From Cruorifilaria tuberocauda (taxonomy: Eukaryota; Nematoda; Chromadorea; Rhabditida; Onchocercidae), in assembly GCA_013365365.1 (NCBI GenBank), contig JABVXU010000046.1, positions 1 to 64,000 on the forward strand: a stretch of DNA of 64,000 nt. The letters are read 5' to 3'. Made by a program: the position numbers and the translations under genes. Below the pieces are notes generated by a model, which was not told where the DNA came from, searched no databases, and saw only the letters and a list, made by a program, of their open reading frames with translations. How positions within the stretch are numbered: the stretch's first letter is position 1; each line of letters begins with the position of its first letter. Positions 24,641-38,014 of this stretch are shown here, piece by piece.

Positions 24641-27533
24641 TAAAGGCGTCCTTTAAAATTATACATTGAATTTAGGTTAAAACTGATTTCAATCTTTCTT
24701 CTCTCTTAGAAGTGAACTTTGGAAAACGACAAAAATTTATTTAAAATGAAATCAAATAACTGATATATTTTAAGCTAACTATTTGCTCTGTTTCTTTTTG
24801 TAAGATTTAAAAAAAGCTTAAAGGTCATGATTACAAAATTTGGCCAAATATAAACAGAAAAGTAAAAGTGTTCAAAATGCGATAGAATTGCATAAATTGG
24901 AAGAACAAAAAAGAGTATAAGAGAATAGAGCAATTTATAATTATTCGGATTTGGCTATATGTAATGAATTAATGAAACGATTTATTCTCTTAATTTCCTT
25001 AAATGATCTGAAAAATGAAAAAAATTATCATTTATTACTTATTTTCTGGTCGTCTAAAATTGAAACTTCCAACTTTTACGATATAACCTTAGGAATTCCA
25101 TAGTGAGGCTTTGAAAACTAACAATGTTTGGATTTAAATTAAGGAATTCCTGGAAGTGAATTTTAAGATTTATAGCTTTCAATACAAAACTAAAATACAG
25201 TGTTGAGGAAAGAAAAAGAAATTGAATAGATTATAAACTTGTCTTACTTAATTAATCTAATTCATTAATTAAAATTAGACTTATACCGAAAAGCATTCAC
25301 TATCATAAAATAATTTTTCGCAGCTTTTGGAAGGAAAATTTCAAAGTCTTTGTAATTTCAAATTTGAGAAATGATGTCGAAAACTTGCGCCAGTGGTCGG
25401 ATACTCGGATACAGGTCATACTAATAACTGGTAATATCATTTCTCCATTTTATTATAGAAAATTAAGATAAATTGGAATGAATGTAACGAAGTGAAAATT
25501 TCGAGTATTACAGAAATCATTCTAATAAATTGAAAATTTTTCCTAAATTAAATTATTGTATCAATTAATATATATATCATAACTATTATAACTGATAGTA
25601 TTTATTATAGCTACTATATTATGAAAAACTCTTTCCATTTTCTTTTTTCCTTTTTTTTAATTTCGTTATTTTTAACAGAAGTGGATTGTAACACATTTAA
25701 ATGAAGATGTCTATTAAAGTAATTAAAGTGATAAAATTTCGAAATTCGACGATTTGTAAAGCGTAACGTTCAAATGTCGAATTTTCTTTTCTTTCCTTCT
25801 TTTTATTTCTTTTCCATTGAATTTTAATTATCTTAATATTTCAAGCAAGCATTATTAATTGCAAGGAAACTTTTTTATGCTTTTTCGAGATTTTCTGAAC
25901 AATTTGATATATTATTCATTTCCTTACTTATTAATGCAACTCTTTCAACAAGTTTTTTCAATATGAAAATTAACATTCAATCACTTCAACAGCAGAAAAC
26001 ATGTATTTATCTCAATTAGCCTGATTCATGATGGCCATATTAATTAAATAATTCCAATTAATTCATTAAATGACATAATGGATCAGCTAAGGCTTTTATA
26101 GAATTGCTTAAGCAAATTATGCGAAACTTACAATAAAATAAGGTGAATATCAATTAGTATTATATTATTAATATTTTTATCATTACTGCTATTATTATTA
26201 TTACCGCCGTCTTCACTGCAATGATTATTCGTTGTGGTCACTATTGAAACGAAGGTACTTTTTGTATTATTATACATAACGATTTCATTTAATTGCATTC
26301 GTTATCAATTGAAATATTATTTAATTCTTTGTAATTACAAAAGCAGCGGAAAATTTTTCAAAAAAAGAACCATAACTCATTTACTAACGTTTTTTAAATG
26401 AAGTATAATTCAATTCTTACAAATGTGTCGCGATAGTTGACATTACAATATTAATTAATTAAAAACTTATTTTGTCTTTTTATTTAAAAGAAAAAGGAAC
26501 AAATAAAATTTTTACATTTGCGAAAGTTTTTGTCACAATCGGTGTAATTTCAATGATAAATAATTTGTCCAATGAAATTTATCGACTCTTACAAAGTAAT
26601 TTTCAAAAAACTTCGAAAATATAATTGTTTTAAAAATAATTGAGAAACCTATCAGGAAAGGAAACTGCGTGGAAATGATTTAACGTTTAATGGGACGAAA
26701 ATAAGAAATCGTATGATAACATTGTTGCAAAGTATTCCGAAAAGAAATTAATAAATTCTTCGTACATATCATAAATTTAAAATTAAAATGATTAATGATA
26801 AAATGATTAAAATGATGAAAATGATTTAGAGTAACAATAAATTATAAATTAAAAAAAAAGCTGGATTTGACTTTGCAAAAATCTGAAATTATCAAAGTTG
26901 ATTCCATTTAATAGTTATAGCACCATACACTTTGTATTTTACATGAATTATAAAAATTAAAAAAATTCGAAATATCAGCTTTTATTTTTCTATCAATTGC
27001 TGCAATATAAAGCAATTTTCCAAATACTACGTCCCCAAATTTTCGATGAAAATGCAAAATTAAAGCAATAATTCTCTATAAGCTACAAAAAGAGAAAAAA
27101 TGTTGGTTTACAAATATTGATTGTCTATATGTTTACAGAATTTAAAATTCCAAAATGCGAACTGTTACTATCTTACTTTCTCATTAATAATAGTAATAAA
27201 GAAAAATTTCAGCTTACTATCTACAGTTGTTCTAACATTTCTATTAACCCAACCAGAGAAACTGAAACAAACTTGGAAGTAGGAAAAAGAACAAAAACAC
27301 GACAATAATTATTTCAATATAAAAAGTAATTGCTTTACCAAAAAATGGTAAAGTAAAAATTAATTGAAGAGTAATTAATATAGGAATTACACATAAATTT
27401 AATGTAGAGGAAAGTAGAAGACATAGGAAATGAAAATAAGAAATGGAAGAAAAATGAAACGAATTATGCCAAGACCAGAAATTTTTATTTTTAGTTTTTC
27501 TATACTTCCTTCATAGCTTTTCACATTCAGAAA

Positions 27534-27557
27534 TCTCTCTCTCTCTCTCTCTCTCTC
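27534..27557. repeat. (TC)12 microsatellite
   Basis: Twelve uninterrupted TC dinucleotides on the plus strand. Confidence 0.9.
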
Positions 27558-28484
27558 GTTTTTCCAGCCTTTTTTTTCTTTTCATTAAGCAAAACAATTA
27601 ACTTAAATATATAATTTCATCTTTATTCCTGAAGAAATGCTAATGCGTGTGATCGATTTCGAATTAATCATTAATGATTAATTTTCAGGTATATCCATAA
27701 AAAATGATTAATTACACTTAAACTGATCAGAGAATTTTCTTCTTCTTTGTGAATGAACAAAAGAATGAAATGAAGAATACAAAATAATTAATTAACAGAA
27801 ACATGCAATAAGTCTAAGAGAGAAAAACCGATGCAATAAAGATTTTTTTGAAATAACAATTTCTGATGGCATTTAAACGATAAGGAAAAAAGGCGGTCAT
27901 TACACTATTTCGCTTCAATTGTTTTCTTTGCCAGCAATGATAACATGAAGAAACTAACGGATAAATTTAAATGATAAAAGAGAAAGTTCATTTTTTCTTG
28001 GCCAAGATAATTTTAAAAAAAAACAAAAAGTAGTAAAATGCAGAAAAAATTTCTTCAACTTCAATGATTTATACTTGAGAGAATGTTTTTTAACTAATAT
28101 AAAAAATCAGCCAAAAAGTGCTTTTTTTATTCATCGAATTACATTAATACCACGAATGGTTATTTCAAATTCCCGAAATTATTTCTTATGAATATTCCCC
28201 GTTTCTGAATGATAATTAAAGTTAAATTTTATATTCGAAATTTTTTGTTAAAATCAATGCATAACCCATTTCTTGTCTTTTTCCTCTTCAAATTTTATTT
28301 GAAAAATATAAATTTCACGCAGTTTAAAACCAAATCGCAAGGACATGAAATAAGTGCCTCATTGCTTTTCTCCCATACTTTTCTCAATAATAAGTCAGCT
28401 GGAAGCAATGAAAATTGATAGGAGATTAGAAAGTTTAATATTCATGTCCTGCAGATGAATCAGTCAAAAAAGAAAGAAAAGTAA

Positions 28485-28502
28485 TGACCTCAGTGACCTT
28501 GA
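28485..28502 (-). promoter_or_regulatory. DR3-type nuclear receptor element
   Basis: On the minus strand this reads TCAAGGTCA-CTG-AGGTCA: two AGGTCA half-sites as a direct repeat with 3-bp spacing, the first with the TCA extension favoured by monomeric receptors of the FTZ-F1/ERR type. DR3 spacing is the VDR-class arrangement, to which nematode DAF-12-like receptors are related. It is about 1.5 kb before the six-EF-hand gene. Function is inferred. Confidence 0.4.
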
Positions 28503-29714
28503 AGTCCTAAATGATAAGTGATAGCGGAATGAAAAAAGAAGAAACGAAGAAACGATGTTTATTTCATTTGATTCTAAAGAAAAATAAATTGCACATTATC
28601 GAATGATTGAAATTCGACATAAAGGTTGAAATTTTTTAAAATAATATTGTGAGAAGAATTTCTTAAATATTCCTAAAGAATTGTATATAATAAATTAAAT
28701 TATTTTTTTTATCAGTTCATTCATGAAATCTTAAAATTCATGAAAGAAAAGAAATTAAATTTTGGATTTGTTAACAATATTCCACAATTAATTTTGACTT
28801 TAACAGCTATTGACTAAGAGAATCGTTGTTTAATATTCTAAATAATGCATGTAACTTTGTTGCAAATATTTATAAATCTACTTTGCTTGGGTAATATTTT
28901 TTGTTTGATAAATGACTAAAATTTTAAAAATTGACTAGAACTTGAATACTTTAGATATGTTTTCAAGGACACAGATCGATTATTAATATTAAATAAACCT
29001 GTTCAAATACCTTGCTGATTCTTAAACAACGGCATTAAAATTAGTAATAATGGTAATTGTTTTAACAGATTAAATGATACATTTAGAAATAATTCACAAT
29101 TAAAACAAAAAGACGGTTGAATAAGAGTTTATGGACTAATTAATATGATTAAAATTATAGGATACTGTAATCCTATCCAATCATCGTTTTCACAGCTGCC
29201 AATTTTACGTGATAATTAATGCATAATAATTATCCTTTAATTTATCTATGAAGAAATTCACGTATAAAATTGATTTCCTTCTCATTCTCTCTCTCTCGCT
29301 CTCTCTGTCTTCTCCTTTTTCTCTTCCCCTCTTTTTTTCATTTTTTACAGTGAAGAAGAACTGCTCACGTTTTTTTAAAAAATCAAGTTTTCCATAGCTA
29401 AGAAGATTTTCAGATTTCCGAGAAAAAGACAAAGAAGACTTTTCCCTTATATTATGCTGGTTTATTGCCGTTGGCGCAGTTGTCGGGGAGAAATTCTCGA
29501 TTGCTTCAGTAAATTGGAGTTACTTCCTGTTCATTTTCTTGTCATTGAGAAAAACTAACTTTCTTAAATTGTTTAGATAATTTTCAAATCTTAAAACTCG
29601 CATTTTTTAAATTTTAATAAATCAAATATTATATCTATGTGCTGGAAATCTCAAATATTTTAAAATTAATGAATCCTAAATTTTGCATTAGCGAGAAAAC
29701 AAATTATTAGAACA

Positions 29715-29758
29715 AAATGATAATGATAAGGACAGGATGAAATGATAATGATAAGGAC
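29715..29758. repeat. Short tandem duplication
   Basis: A 19-bp sequence (AAATGATAATGATAAGGAC) occurs twice with a 25-bp period, about 270 bp before the six-EF-hand start codon. Confidence 0.8.
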
Positions 29759-30026
29759 GACCTTAAAGTTTTGTCTATCGATTATATTCTTTTAAAAAGT
29801 TCCTTTTTTGTTTTTCGTTTTTATCAAATATTAGCGATATTAAGAATAAAATTCAAAATGGAAATTCTAAACATTTGTTTGCAAATAAGAAGTAATTATG
29901 AAATTATAAGGTTCCATTGTTTCACTCATTTTTTCTACTTTAACCAATATATTCATTCTATTACAATATTTTGAATGAAAAAATTTAATTAATTTCACTA
30001 ACATTTCAGATTGTGTGATCTTCGAG

Positions 30027-32293
30027 ATGTTCTTCCTTTTATTCTCATTTCACATTTTGCAAAGTGTTGTAGCACAAGACGGAAGCGTTAGTAAGCTCTT
30101 TTTAAATCAAAATAAATCAGAAAAAAGGATTAGAAATAAAATTTTATAATATTTCTTTAATAATATGAATTATTCAAGATCAATTGTTTTAAGTAATCAT
30201 TTTTGCATTTTGCAAATTTGAACTTCGACAACTATCATTTCATTCGTTTCTAAATTTGCATCATTTATTTGATATTACTATCTAATTTATTAACACATTG
30301 TTCACTTTTGATAATCATTTAAAATTTAATATTGGGAATTTAATATTGTGCCTCATGAAGTTTAAGCCGTAACATTTTATAAAAGTTAAGTTATGACTTT
30401 ATCAATTTTTAAATTTATATTTTTTAATCAATATTATTTTCCAATTCACTTATGCACTACTTGAAATGTTTTACGATACCACAAATAATTTAGAGACGAT
30501 TCTAATAAAAATGATAAATTTGCAGCAATACGTTTTGATGAAATTGACTTTGATGACGATAAGCATGTAACATTCAATGAATTGAAGCAGTGGTACAAAA
30601 CCAATCATATAATTAAAAGCGATCAGGAAGTGAAGGAAATAATTGGATCAGAGGATCGAAATAAGGATGAAATGTTAAATATAGCAGAATTTGAACCGCT
30701 ATCATTATCTCGAAGTACGAGTAATCAAAATGAAAGACTTTTTAAGGTAAAAAGCTAGGAAAACTTTTTTTCATCTTAAATGTATTTGTTAACTCATTAG
30801 TTAATTTCAAAAATTTTCGTCTCGTCCACTTCCTTGCGGGAAAATATGTAATCGATCGATGAAAGTTGAAATCGGTATAATTAAAAGTTTAAGAAAAAAC
30901 AAATAAAAATATGGAAGTTAATGTTATTTTCCGATTTATTCGAAAAATTTTTTAACTCGCTTATTCCATTATTTTCAATTTACTTATTTTTCCATCAATG
31001 AGCTTATTTATTATAGCAAATGGATATAAATGGTGATGGTATGATAATCCCGGATGAAATTATAAAATCAAAGAATAATGAAATTAACAAAGAAATTATG
31101 CATGCAATCTTTCAGGTTTGTTTTCAGCATAAAATCAAGTAGTTTGACAAAAGAATTAATAAACAATTTACAATTAGTTTTTTACCAAAAAGTAAATTTA
31201 TTTTGTATTTTTTAGCTCATTGATATTAATAATGACAGTAAAATTGCATTTAATGAATTCACATCCAGTATGGTTGGTAATTTGAGTATTCAACAAAAGT
31301 CTAAAGCACAGGTAAACAAACATGATTTTGGTACAAAAAATACTATTAATTTTGTTTTTAATTGACCTGATTCAGATAATTTTTGATCAGTTTAATTCGA
31401 AATCATATCTTATTTACTATTTTATTTTGTTAAACTTCATGAAAAGATAAATCAATTGTTCCGTAGACAAATATGATTCTGTATTTGAAATTTAATTAAA
31501 TCATATTAAAATATGATGGAAGAGTAATATTATTATTACTGTAATTACTGCTCGTCTGTTATTTTTGATTATTATTATTGTTAATTATATTATTAAATTA
31601 ATTTTTTCATGGTTTCATTGTGGACCGATTATTATCTTAGTGCAAGTATTTCAGGTGGGAAAAAAACAAAATTTAGCCTATCAGTTGATGACACTTACTG
31701 ATCAGAATCTTGACCGAAAATTATCTCTTCAAGAAGTGTTCAGTTTTGCCGATGCAAATAACAGAGTAAGTAATAGAGCAAATTATTTGATTTTCAACGT
31801 TTCATAATGCTAATAATATACGTCAAAAATCATCACCAGTTAAAAATAAAAATTTGAGTAATTATTTTGCTTAATTTAACATAATGTCTGAATAGACTTG
31901 AGATCACAATTTCCTTCTATCTGTCAGCAAAGTATACAATAATCGATAATACCATAATTCAGATAATGCATCATTCAGTAAATGTACATAAACTGTACAG
32001 AAATATGCCGAATGTTATGTGCGGTAACTTTTACAACCATTGCATTTGATTATGTATCGGTTATCAGTGTACGGTGATTCTTACTGTTATCTATTCTTTC
32101 TACAATAAAATATAAGTGAAAAAATTTTCAGAAAAACAAAACCGGGATAGTAAAAGAGTTCGAATACATCGATTCTGATCGAGATCGCTTTTTAACGATC
32201 GAAGAAATAATTAAAGAACCGGAAAAGATGACCATATTAGTAAATTTCAAGGAACCACCACAAGTCTCTAATGTATCTCAATTTAATAATTAG
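30027..32293 (+). CDS. Secreted six-EF-hand calcium-binding protein, 250 aa
   Basis: Six exons: 30027-30090, 30526-30746, 31017-31115, 31216-31311, 31655-31765 and 32132-32293 (stop TAG), 753 nt with matching phases. The ATG lies 17 nt after an ACATTTCAG acceptor, so trans-splicing is likely. The N-terminus MFFLLFSFHILQSVVAQDG is a clear signal peptide, probably cut after AQ or just before it. Six loops follow: DFDDDKHVTFNE, DRNKDEMLNIAE, DINGDGMIIPDE, DINNDSKIAFNE, DQNLDRKLSLQE and DSDRDRFLTIEE, all with acidic residues at positions 1 and 12. Several have K, R or S in place of the usual Gly at position 6, which may weaken binding. Size and EF-hand count resemble calumenin/reticulocalbin (CREC) proteins, but the C-terminus ends SQFNN with no HDEL-type signal, so it should be secreted. 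It is oriented head-to-head with the twelve-EF-hand gene. Confidence 0.85.
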
Positions 32294-33491
32294 GGATGTA
32301 TTGAATTTAACATTTCTATTGTTCTATTTGAGTAAATTTAGTCATAAAATTGATTTAGCATAACTGATAGTAAAATTTGCCTGTTTATGCCATGTTTTAC
32401 TTTTTTGATAATAATTGAGTATGCTAAATTATACGAAAAAGCCTAGCCAGCTTGAACGATTCTTGAGTGACAGTTATTGATCAAATGCTATAATCATTAT
32501 TTATAATCATAATCAATTATAATCATTATTTACTACTGAATTGTGATACTATCATATGATTATTATCATTAGTCGCCAGAAAGAAATCTAACACTGCGTT
32601 GGTTACATCTTTTTATACATTGTTTTTCCTCTTTTTTTAAAATAAACTTCCTTAAATGAATGCAAGATTTTAAACTACCAATACCTAATGAATTGATAAG
32701 ATGTCAAGCAGTATTAACAATAAAAGTGAACAACAATTAGTTGCGATAAATGCAACTTTTCGGATATTACCAGCGATTCGCTGATGATTACACTGCTAGT
32801 AAATGGGAACACTGCCTTTACATCGGCGGTAATTGTCTATGAAATCGGCGGTGAATGAAATAATGTATGAGTGTAGGAGTAAGGAATGACCTTTGACACT
32901 CTCGCGCGATCTCTTCCACTCCACGTTTTGAACAGCAAAGCACATTTCGTCGCATTAAGGTCTCTGCAATCAACTCTCATTCTCGTCTCCTTTCACTGCT
33001 TTCGTCTGCTCACTGCATATCATATTTCTAAATTCCATCAATCTCTGCTTCCACTTCCTCTCTTTCGAATTATATCTTCGTTTTTCTGCAAACAATCTCA
33101 TTCCAGTAATTTCGTTATTTAACAAAGCTTCTTTATTCTCTCAAACACAGTCGCTTTTTCAGTCTTATCAGTTACTGTATATCTGAAACAGATACACTAT
33201 TTTCAATCGCCTTATTATTCTCTGTAAAATCCTAATCAGCATTCCCCTCTAAGCTGCACCACTTCTCCGATCAGCAATGGTAAATTATTATTTCCATGCT
33301 TTATGCTACCTCACTTTCTTTTTCTACATTCCTATTTTCTCTACTTTCCTCTCCTTCGTCTCTCTCTTCCACTCTTTCAATCTCCTCATCATTTACTCCT
33401 ATGGTATCATATGTGATAAATGTGAGGTCGAGTATTTCCGCAGGTCGGGAAGTGGGGAGCGGGTGACCTGGTTCAGTGGCGTACGGTAGAA

Positions 33492-33516
33492 GTGATCGTC
33501 GACGTTCGTCGATCAC
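33492..33516. promoter_or_regulatory. Imperfect palindrome in the J-protein promoter
   Basis: GTGATCG at 33492 pairs with CGATCAC ending at 33516, and pairing continues inward past one mismatch (TCGACG against GTTCGT). It abuts the TGACGTG inverted repeat. It could be a factor-binding dyad or a small RNA hairpin. Confidence 0.35.
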
Positions 33517-33533
33517 ACGTCAAACTGACGTGG
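33516..33533. promoter_or_regulatory. Inverted pair of TGACGTG (UPRE/CRE-like) sites
   Basis: CACGTCA, three bases (AAC), then TGACGTGG form a perfect 7-bp inverted repeat. TGACGTG(G/A) is the ATF6/XBP1 unfolded-protein-response element core and also contains a CRE-like TGACG. The pair ends 26 bp before the likely trans-splice acceptor (33559) and 40 bp before the start codon of an ER DnaJ gene, so ER-stress control is a reasonable inference. Confidence 0.45.
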
Positions 33534-33572
33534 CGGTATTTATCGGTTGAAAAGTTTAGGAGTTGTAACTTT

Positions 33573-36500
33573 ATGTGGCTTATACCGTTCCTGCTACCAT
33601 TGAAATGCACAGCGGTATTGGCATGGACGATAAATGAACTTTTCATCTACGATTTGGTGGAGGAAATGGGCGAAAGTTTTTATGATTTTTATGGAATTTC
33701 GAAGGTAAAATTTTCTCCGCTTTTATTCCAATTTTTATAATTCAAATCATCTTTCAACAAATTTAGTCGTGTGTGCAGAATTGTTAATATACTGATTTGA
33801 TCATATAAATTAGATCCAATCACTGCGACATATGATAGTTTTATTCAGAGTTACAAACTGCATTTTATATACTTGGAAGTTTGCTCGTTTGTATTGAGAA
33901 ATCGACTTTCATTTCACTGATAGTGATTGAGAGTAATAAGAGAAGGGACTTTAATTAAAATGGAATTTATAATTAGTAAGCGATGATCCTTAATAGTTTA
34001 CTGGGACAGATAAAGCTGAAATGCTAAATTATTTGCTGGGAATTAAGTGTAAGTGCGTGACGGGTTGAATTTTTTAGATTTTTAGAATTTTTAATTTTCT
34101 ATTTGTTTATACTAATCATTGTTAAGTTACTTAAGCATTCACTGCCTGCCCCATCTGATGATGATTTTTTAAGGATGCGAAAATCTCAGATATCAAAAAA
34201 GCGTATCGCCGACTGAGTATGGAGTGGCATCCGGATCGCAATTCAAATGAAAAAGCAGAAGATCAATTCAAGAAGGTTTGATTTTGATTTTACTTTCCAT
34301 GTAATTTATTTTTCAATTATAAATTTGAAACGGATACTGTTTCCTGTGGACAACGAATGTTCCTTCTAGATCGCTGCTATTTATGAAGTTTTGAAATCGA
34401 ATGATTTAAGGAAGGAATACGACCGTATCCTGGAAAACGGTCTTCCAAATTGGAGACAACCTGTCTTTTACTATCGGTTGGTTTTCTACATGATTAGATT
34501 CTTTTCGATGACTGCAAAAAAATTCCTTTGATGATCTAATGCTTATACATCTTTTTGCGGATAATTCACGACAGAATTGGTGTACATTTGTTTTTTAATC
34601 TAGCCTGAAATCAAAAACAAAAGATCACAATAATGATTAAGTAACTAAATAACTGTCCATTAATTTCATGCCAACCTGAGCAATCTTCTGATTTCTTTCA
34701 GGCGTGCTAGAAAGCTATCCTGGTTTGAAGGGATAGTCATACTCATGATAATTTGTTCAATCGGTCATTATTTTATGCTGTGGGGTGCTTACATAGACAA
34801 GTATCTGACATTGGTTCGTTTAGTTTAATCTTTAATTTGGGTTAAAATTAGTAAATATTGTCAATTTTCCTATTTTACATTTACAGTTTGTAATTACCAG
34901 CGAGTATACTAATGTACAATATTTATGAATGCAAAGTAACTAATCAAAATTGGAAATCAATTATTTCTTATTTTATATTTTGTTGCCTTGTGATTCAAGA
35001 ACTCCAGTTTCCACAGGGAAGAGTTCAAAAAAAATCATCTCTGACATTTCTTAATTTCAGTTATAATGTAGCCCTTCTCCCAGGATGTATTGAATAGTAT
35101 CTTGTAGGTACCTGCGTATAATATGATCCGTATGCTATTTTGCAGTCTTCAAGTCGTAGCAAACTACGTAAGAAAGAAATTCGACAATTGAAAAAAATCG
35201 GAAGTGATACTGAAACTATATATGAGACAGAAATTGCTGAAATTCTTTCGGACGCCTGTCCGTCATGGCGAAATACCTTACCGGTATTGATCGTATCACT
35301 TCTTTATAATGCTATCGTTTCATCATCAGGTTTTGTCCGTGACTACATTAATATGTGTCACTCCAAAGTGGAAAAGTCTGAGGTTAGCTCTTTTGTTTTT
35401 CTTTTTCTGTGCAATTCTAATCTTCTAGGAATTAAGCGCTTTTCACCCAAAGAGTGTGAAGCTTTTTTCTGGAAATTTTATTCATTGAAATCCAGCAGCT
35501 GTTTAGTAATTTTGTATTCTATTAAGTACTTCAAAATAATATCAACTGTTTCAAGAAGAATGGTGGCGAAGTTTTCCCACATCGTTATGTCGCAACGCGA
35601 CAACCTGTTTATGAATATGCTGTGGCTTCAGATGTACAGCCATTTCTCTCATGCACTTTTAATGAAGATTCCGCTGAAAAATCTGATTCACGGAATGGTA
35701 GTAATTTATGAATTCATTTTAGCATGCTAGTTCAGTTTGCAATTTTTTTGAAGAAGGTCTGTGTGTGTTTCCAGTCCTACTGGATATTTTAACATTTTAT
35801 AGCTAGCGATTTTAATAATCGTTTGATAAAAAATGGTGTTGTCTTAGTTTTCAAAAATAATGAGTTTTAGGTTTTATATAGTTGTTCGTTATGTAAAAGC
35901 CATCACTAAAATCAATATATGAATTATATGAATTGAATTTATTTTCATTGATGTGGAAATAGAAGTACATTATGATAAAAGTTGGAACTCTGTTTTATGA
36001 TGATTTTCAGATGTTATACAAAGCAATGCATGGACTAGTGAAGAATTGGAACTGCTTGTTAGGCTTAGTATCGAGAAATATCCTGCTGGTACACCCAACA
36101 GGTTGAATAGATTTTTTTTAATGAAATCAATGAAGTGAACAGTCTTTTGGTGTGTATGCCAAAGTTTTTTAGGTGGGAATTGTTAGCAAAGGTGTTGAAT
36201 CGGTCACCACAAAATGTAACTTTCATGGTCGGTAAATTAAAACAAATGAAGAAGGTTCGTCATCTGCTTTAGTTCCTAAAATTACAAATATTCATAAGAT
36301 TTTTTATGAATATTTGTAATTTTTTTTTCATCCTCGTAGATATATTGATTGTCATTGTTCGAACTAAGAATTGGTTTAGAAACTGTTCAAATACTTCCAC
36401 CAAGATTTTTTTAAATTTCTTCTGCAATTCATTTGTGTTTCATCGCAATCTTCTAACTTGTTTGCAGACATATATTTCTAGTTGTAATGATACTTTTTAT

Positions 36501-37268
36501 AGGATGAATATGCAAATTTGTTACGTAGCTCACAGTCAAACACTGTTGTGCGGAAAGCTGCACAAATAACATTGCTGAAACATTCAAGCCAATGTTCTGA
36601 TGCAAAATCAAATAATTGGAATATTTCAAGGGAAAATGATGGCAGTGAAAAAAGGGATACCTCAATGGTATGGTCGAACTATGATCAAAGGTTGTTTGAA
36701 GCCGCACTTCAGGAATTTCCTAAAGGCACTGCCGATCGGTAAGATTTTTTCATGATATCCTAATTAATAGATGAGATTACTTAGTAATTAGATTTATTAC
36801 CGTATATTCATTTATTCTTATAAAGTACTTGACCTTTCTAATCATTTCCGTCATTAATTTATATTAATTGCTAAAATTGCAAAATCGTTCGTTGCATGCT
36901 TATCTTGTTGATAACATGAACATCTTAGTACATTAAGCTTTGGAAGGATGTCTTGAATCCATTTTCTTTGAATCATGCTACTCTACGGCAATCTGTTGTT
37001 GTCGTATAATTTTTTTGGAAGCATTAAACTATTTTTATTTTTAGATGTAATCGAAGTTGTTTGTTTTCCTCGTTTTGTTCTTTCATTTCTATAAGGATTA
37101 ATTGATGTCAAAATGAATTGATTTTATGTTTTTATCGTCACTATTTTTAGTTGGGACAAAATTGCTAACTGTGTATCAAGTAAAACTAAGCAGCAGTGTA
37201 TCGAGCGATTCAGATATTTGTCGGAAGTGGTTCGACAAAGGAAATCACATCAGAAAAACAAGAAATAG
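33573..37268 (+). CDS. DNAJC1/MTJ1-like ER membrane J-protein with two SANT domains
   Basis: Ten exons: 33573-33704, 34174-34275, 34370-34476, 34702-34813, 35146-35382, 35556-35697, 36011-36101, 36173-36254, 36503-36738 and 37151-37268 (stop TAG), 1359 nt, 452 aa. The ATG at 33573 is preferred over the upstream in-frame one at 33492 because it directly opens a signal peptide ([18 protein letters not shown]) and follows an AAGTTTAG acceptor. The J-domain spans about 35-103 with HPD at 63-65. A membrane segment follows at about 122-140. SANT1 (about 284-335, [10 protein letters not shown]) and SANT2 (about 391-440, [14 protein letters not shown]...RWDKIA) close the protein, with a Lys-rich end. 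In DNAJC1 the J-domain faces the ER lumen to recruit BiP and the SANT domains are cytosolic. Order and topology match, though it is shorter than the human protein. AATAAA is at 37505-37510. The exon at 35556 has a weak acceptor (TTTCAAG). Confidence 0.88.
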
Positions 37269-38014
37269 GCTTTTCGATATTAGGTGTAATTTCAGCTCAC
37301 AAATTTCTAGTTCTGACGGATGTACTTCTATATAATTGGAGAAATTTTATATCTGCCAAATCAAACTGAATTATATTATATTCAATCATAAAAATATGAA
37401 ATTTACGGAGAGAATACTCTTTGCTGTCTGCTCTTTTGTGATTTTGCTTTATATACTAATTATTAAGGATATATAAAAGATGTATTACATTCATAGTGTA
37501 ATTAAATAAACCATTGAATACAATAGAGGGAAGGAAATAAGAAAGCAAGGGTGAAGAAAATAATTATGCCAGGTATAAGTTTTTCATTCATGACTTTAAT
37601 AATTTAACAATTGCAGGAAATAGGGAATGCATATTTATACAGTGATGATATTTTCATGAATGCTTTTTCTATTGAACGCAACTATGCTTCAAAATCCCAG
37701 CCATAGATTGTATTTGTTTCACTGATTTCGCTTGTAGTGCCAAAATGAATGACTTAATTTATCTTTTCATATGTTTGCTAGTCAAAAAAATGTCCGTGGG
37801 ATGTACGTCAAAGAAGTTGCAAAAAGTTCAAGCAATTCTGTCTGTACTTAGTAAAAAGTCGAATTAAAACTAGGAATCGTGATTACATTTTGGCTTTATA
37901 ATCTTAGCTTAATAAAAACGGTAATAATTATAAAAACTTGGTAAACTTTATTCAAAATATTGTAATTTTCTTGGGTTGATCGCCCTTCCCTCTGCTGCTC
38001 CCTCTTCCTTGCAT

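Larger units (their letters stand above)
20474..30026. other. 9.5-kb gene-free region between two divergent EF-hand genes
   Basis: No exon with paired splice sites and coding composition was found. Visible features are a 14-bp minisatellite at 23486-23527, a polypyrimidine block near 24530-24640, a (TC)12 microsatellite at 27534-27557, a nuclear-receptor-type direct repeat at 28485-28502, a second CT-rich tract near 29280-29340 and a 25-bp tandem duplication at 29715-29758. It must hold both promoters. Confidence 0.6.
32294..33572. other. Intergenic region and promoter of the ER J-protein gene
   Basis: An AATAAA near 32640 fits the end of the six-EF-hand gene. From about 32880 base composition shifts to C-rich and less AT-rich, and at about 33410-33540 it becomes locally GC-richer with two inverted repeats. 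I read this as promoter or outron rather than coding; open frames on both strands here lack splice partners or homology. Confidence 0.5.

Noticed and set aside
33301..33516. 71-aa Glu/Arg-rich open frame on the minus strand
   Set aside because: It overlaps the promoter-like region of the J-protein gene and its composition reflects CT-rich DNA read in reverse.
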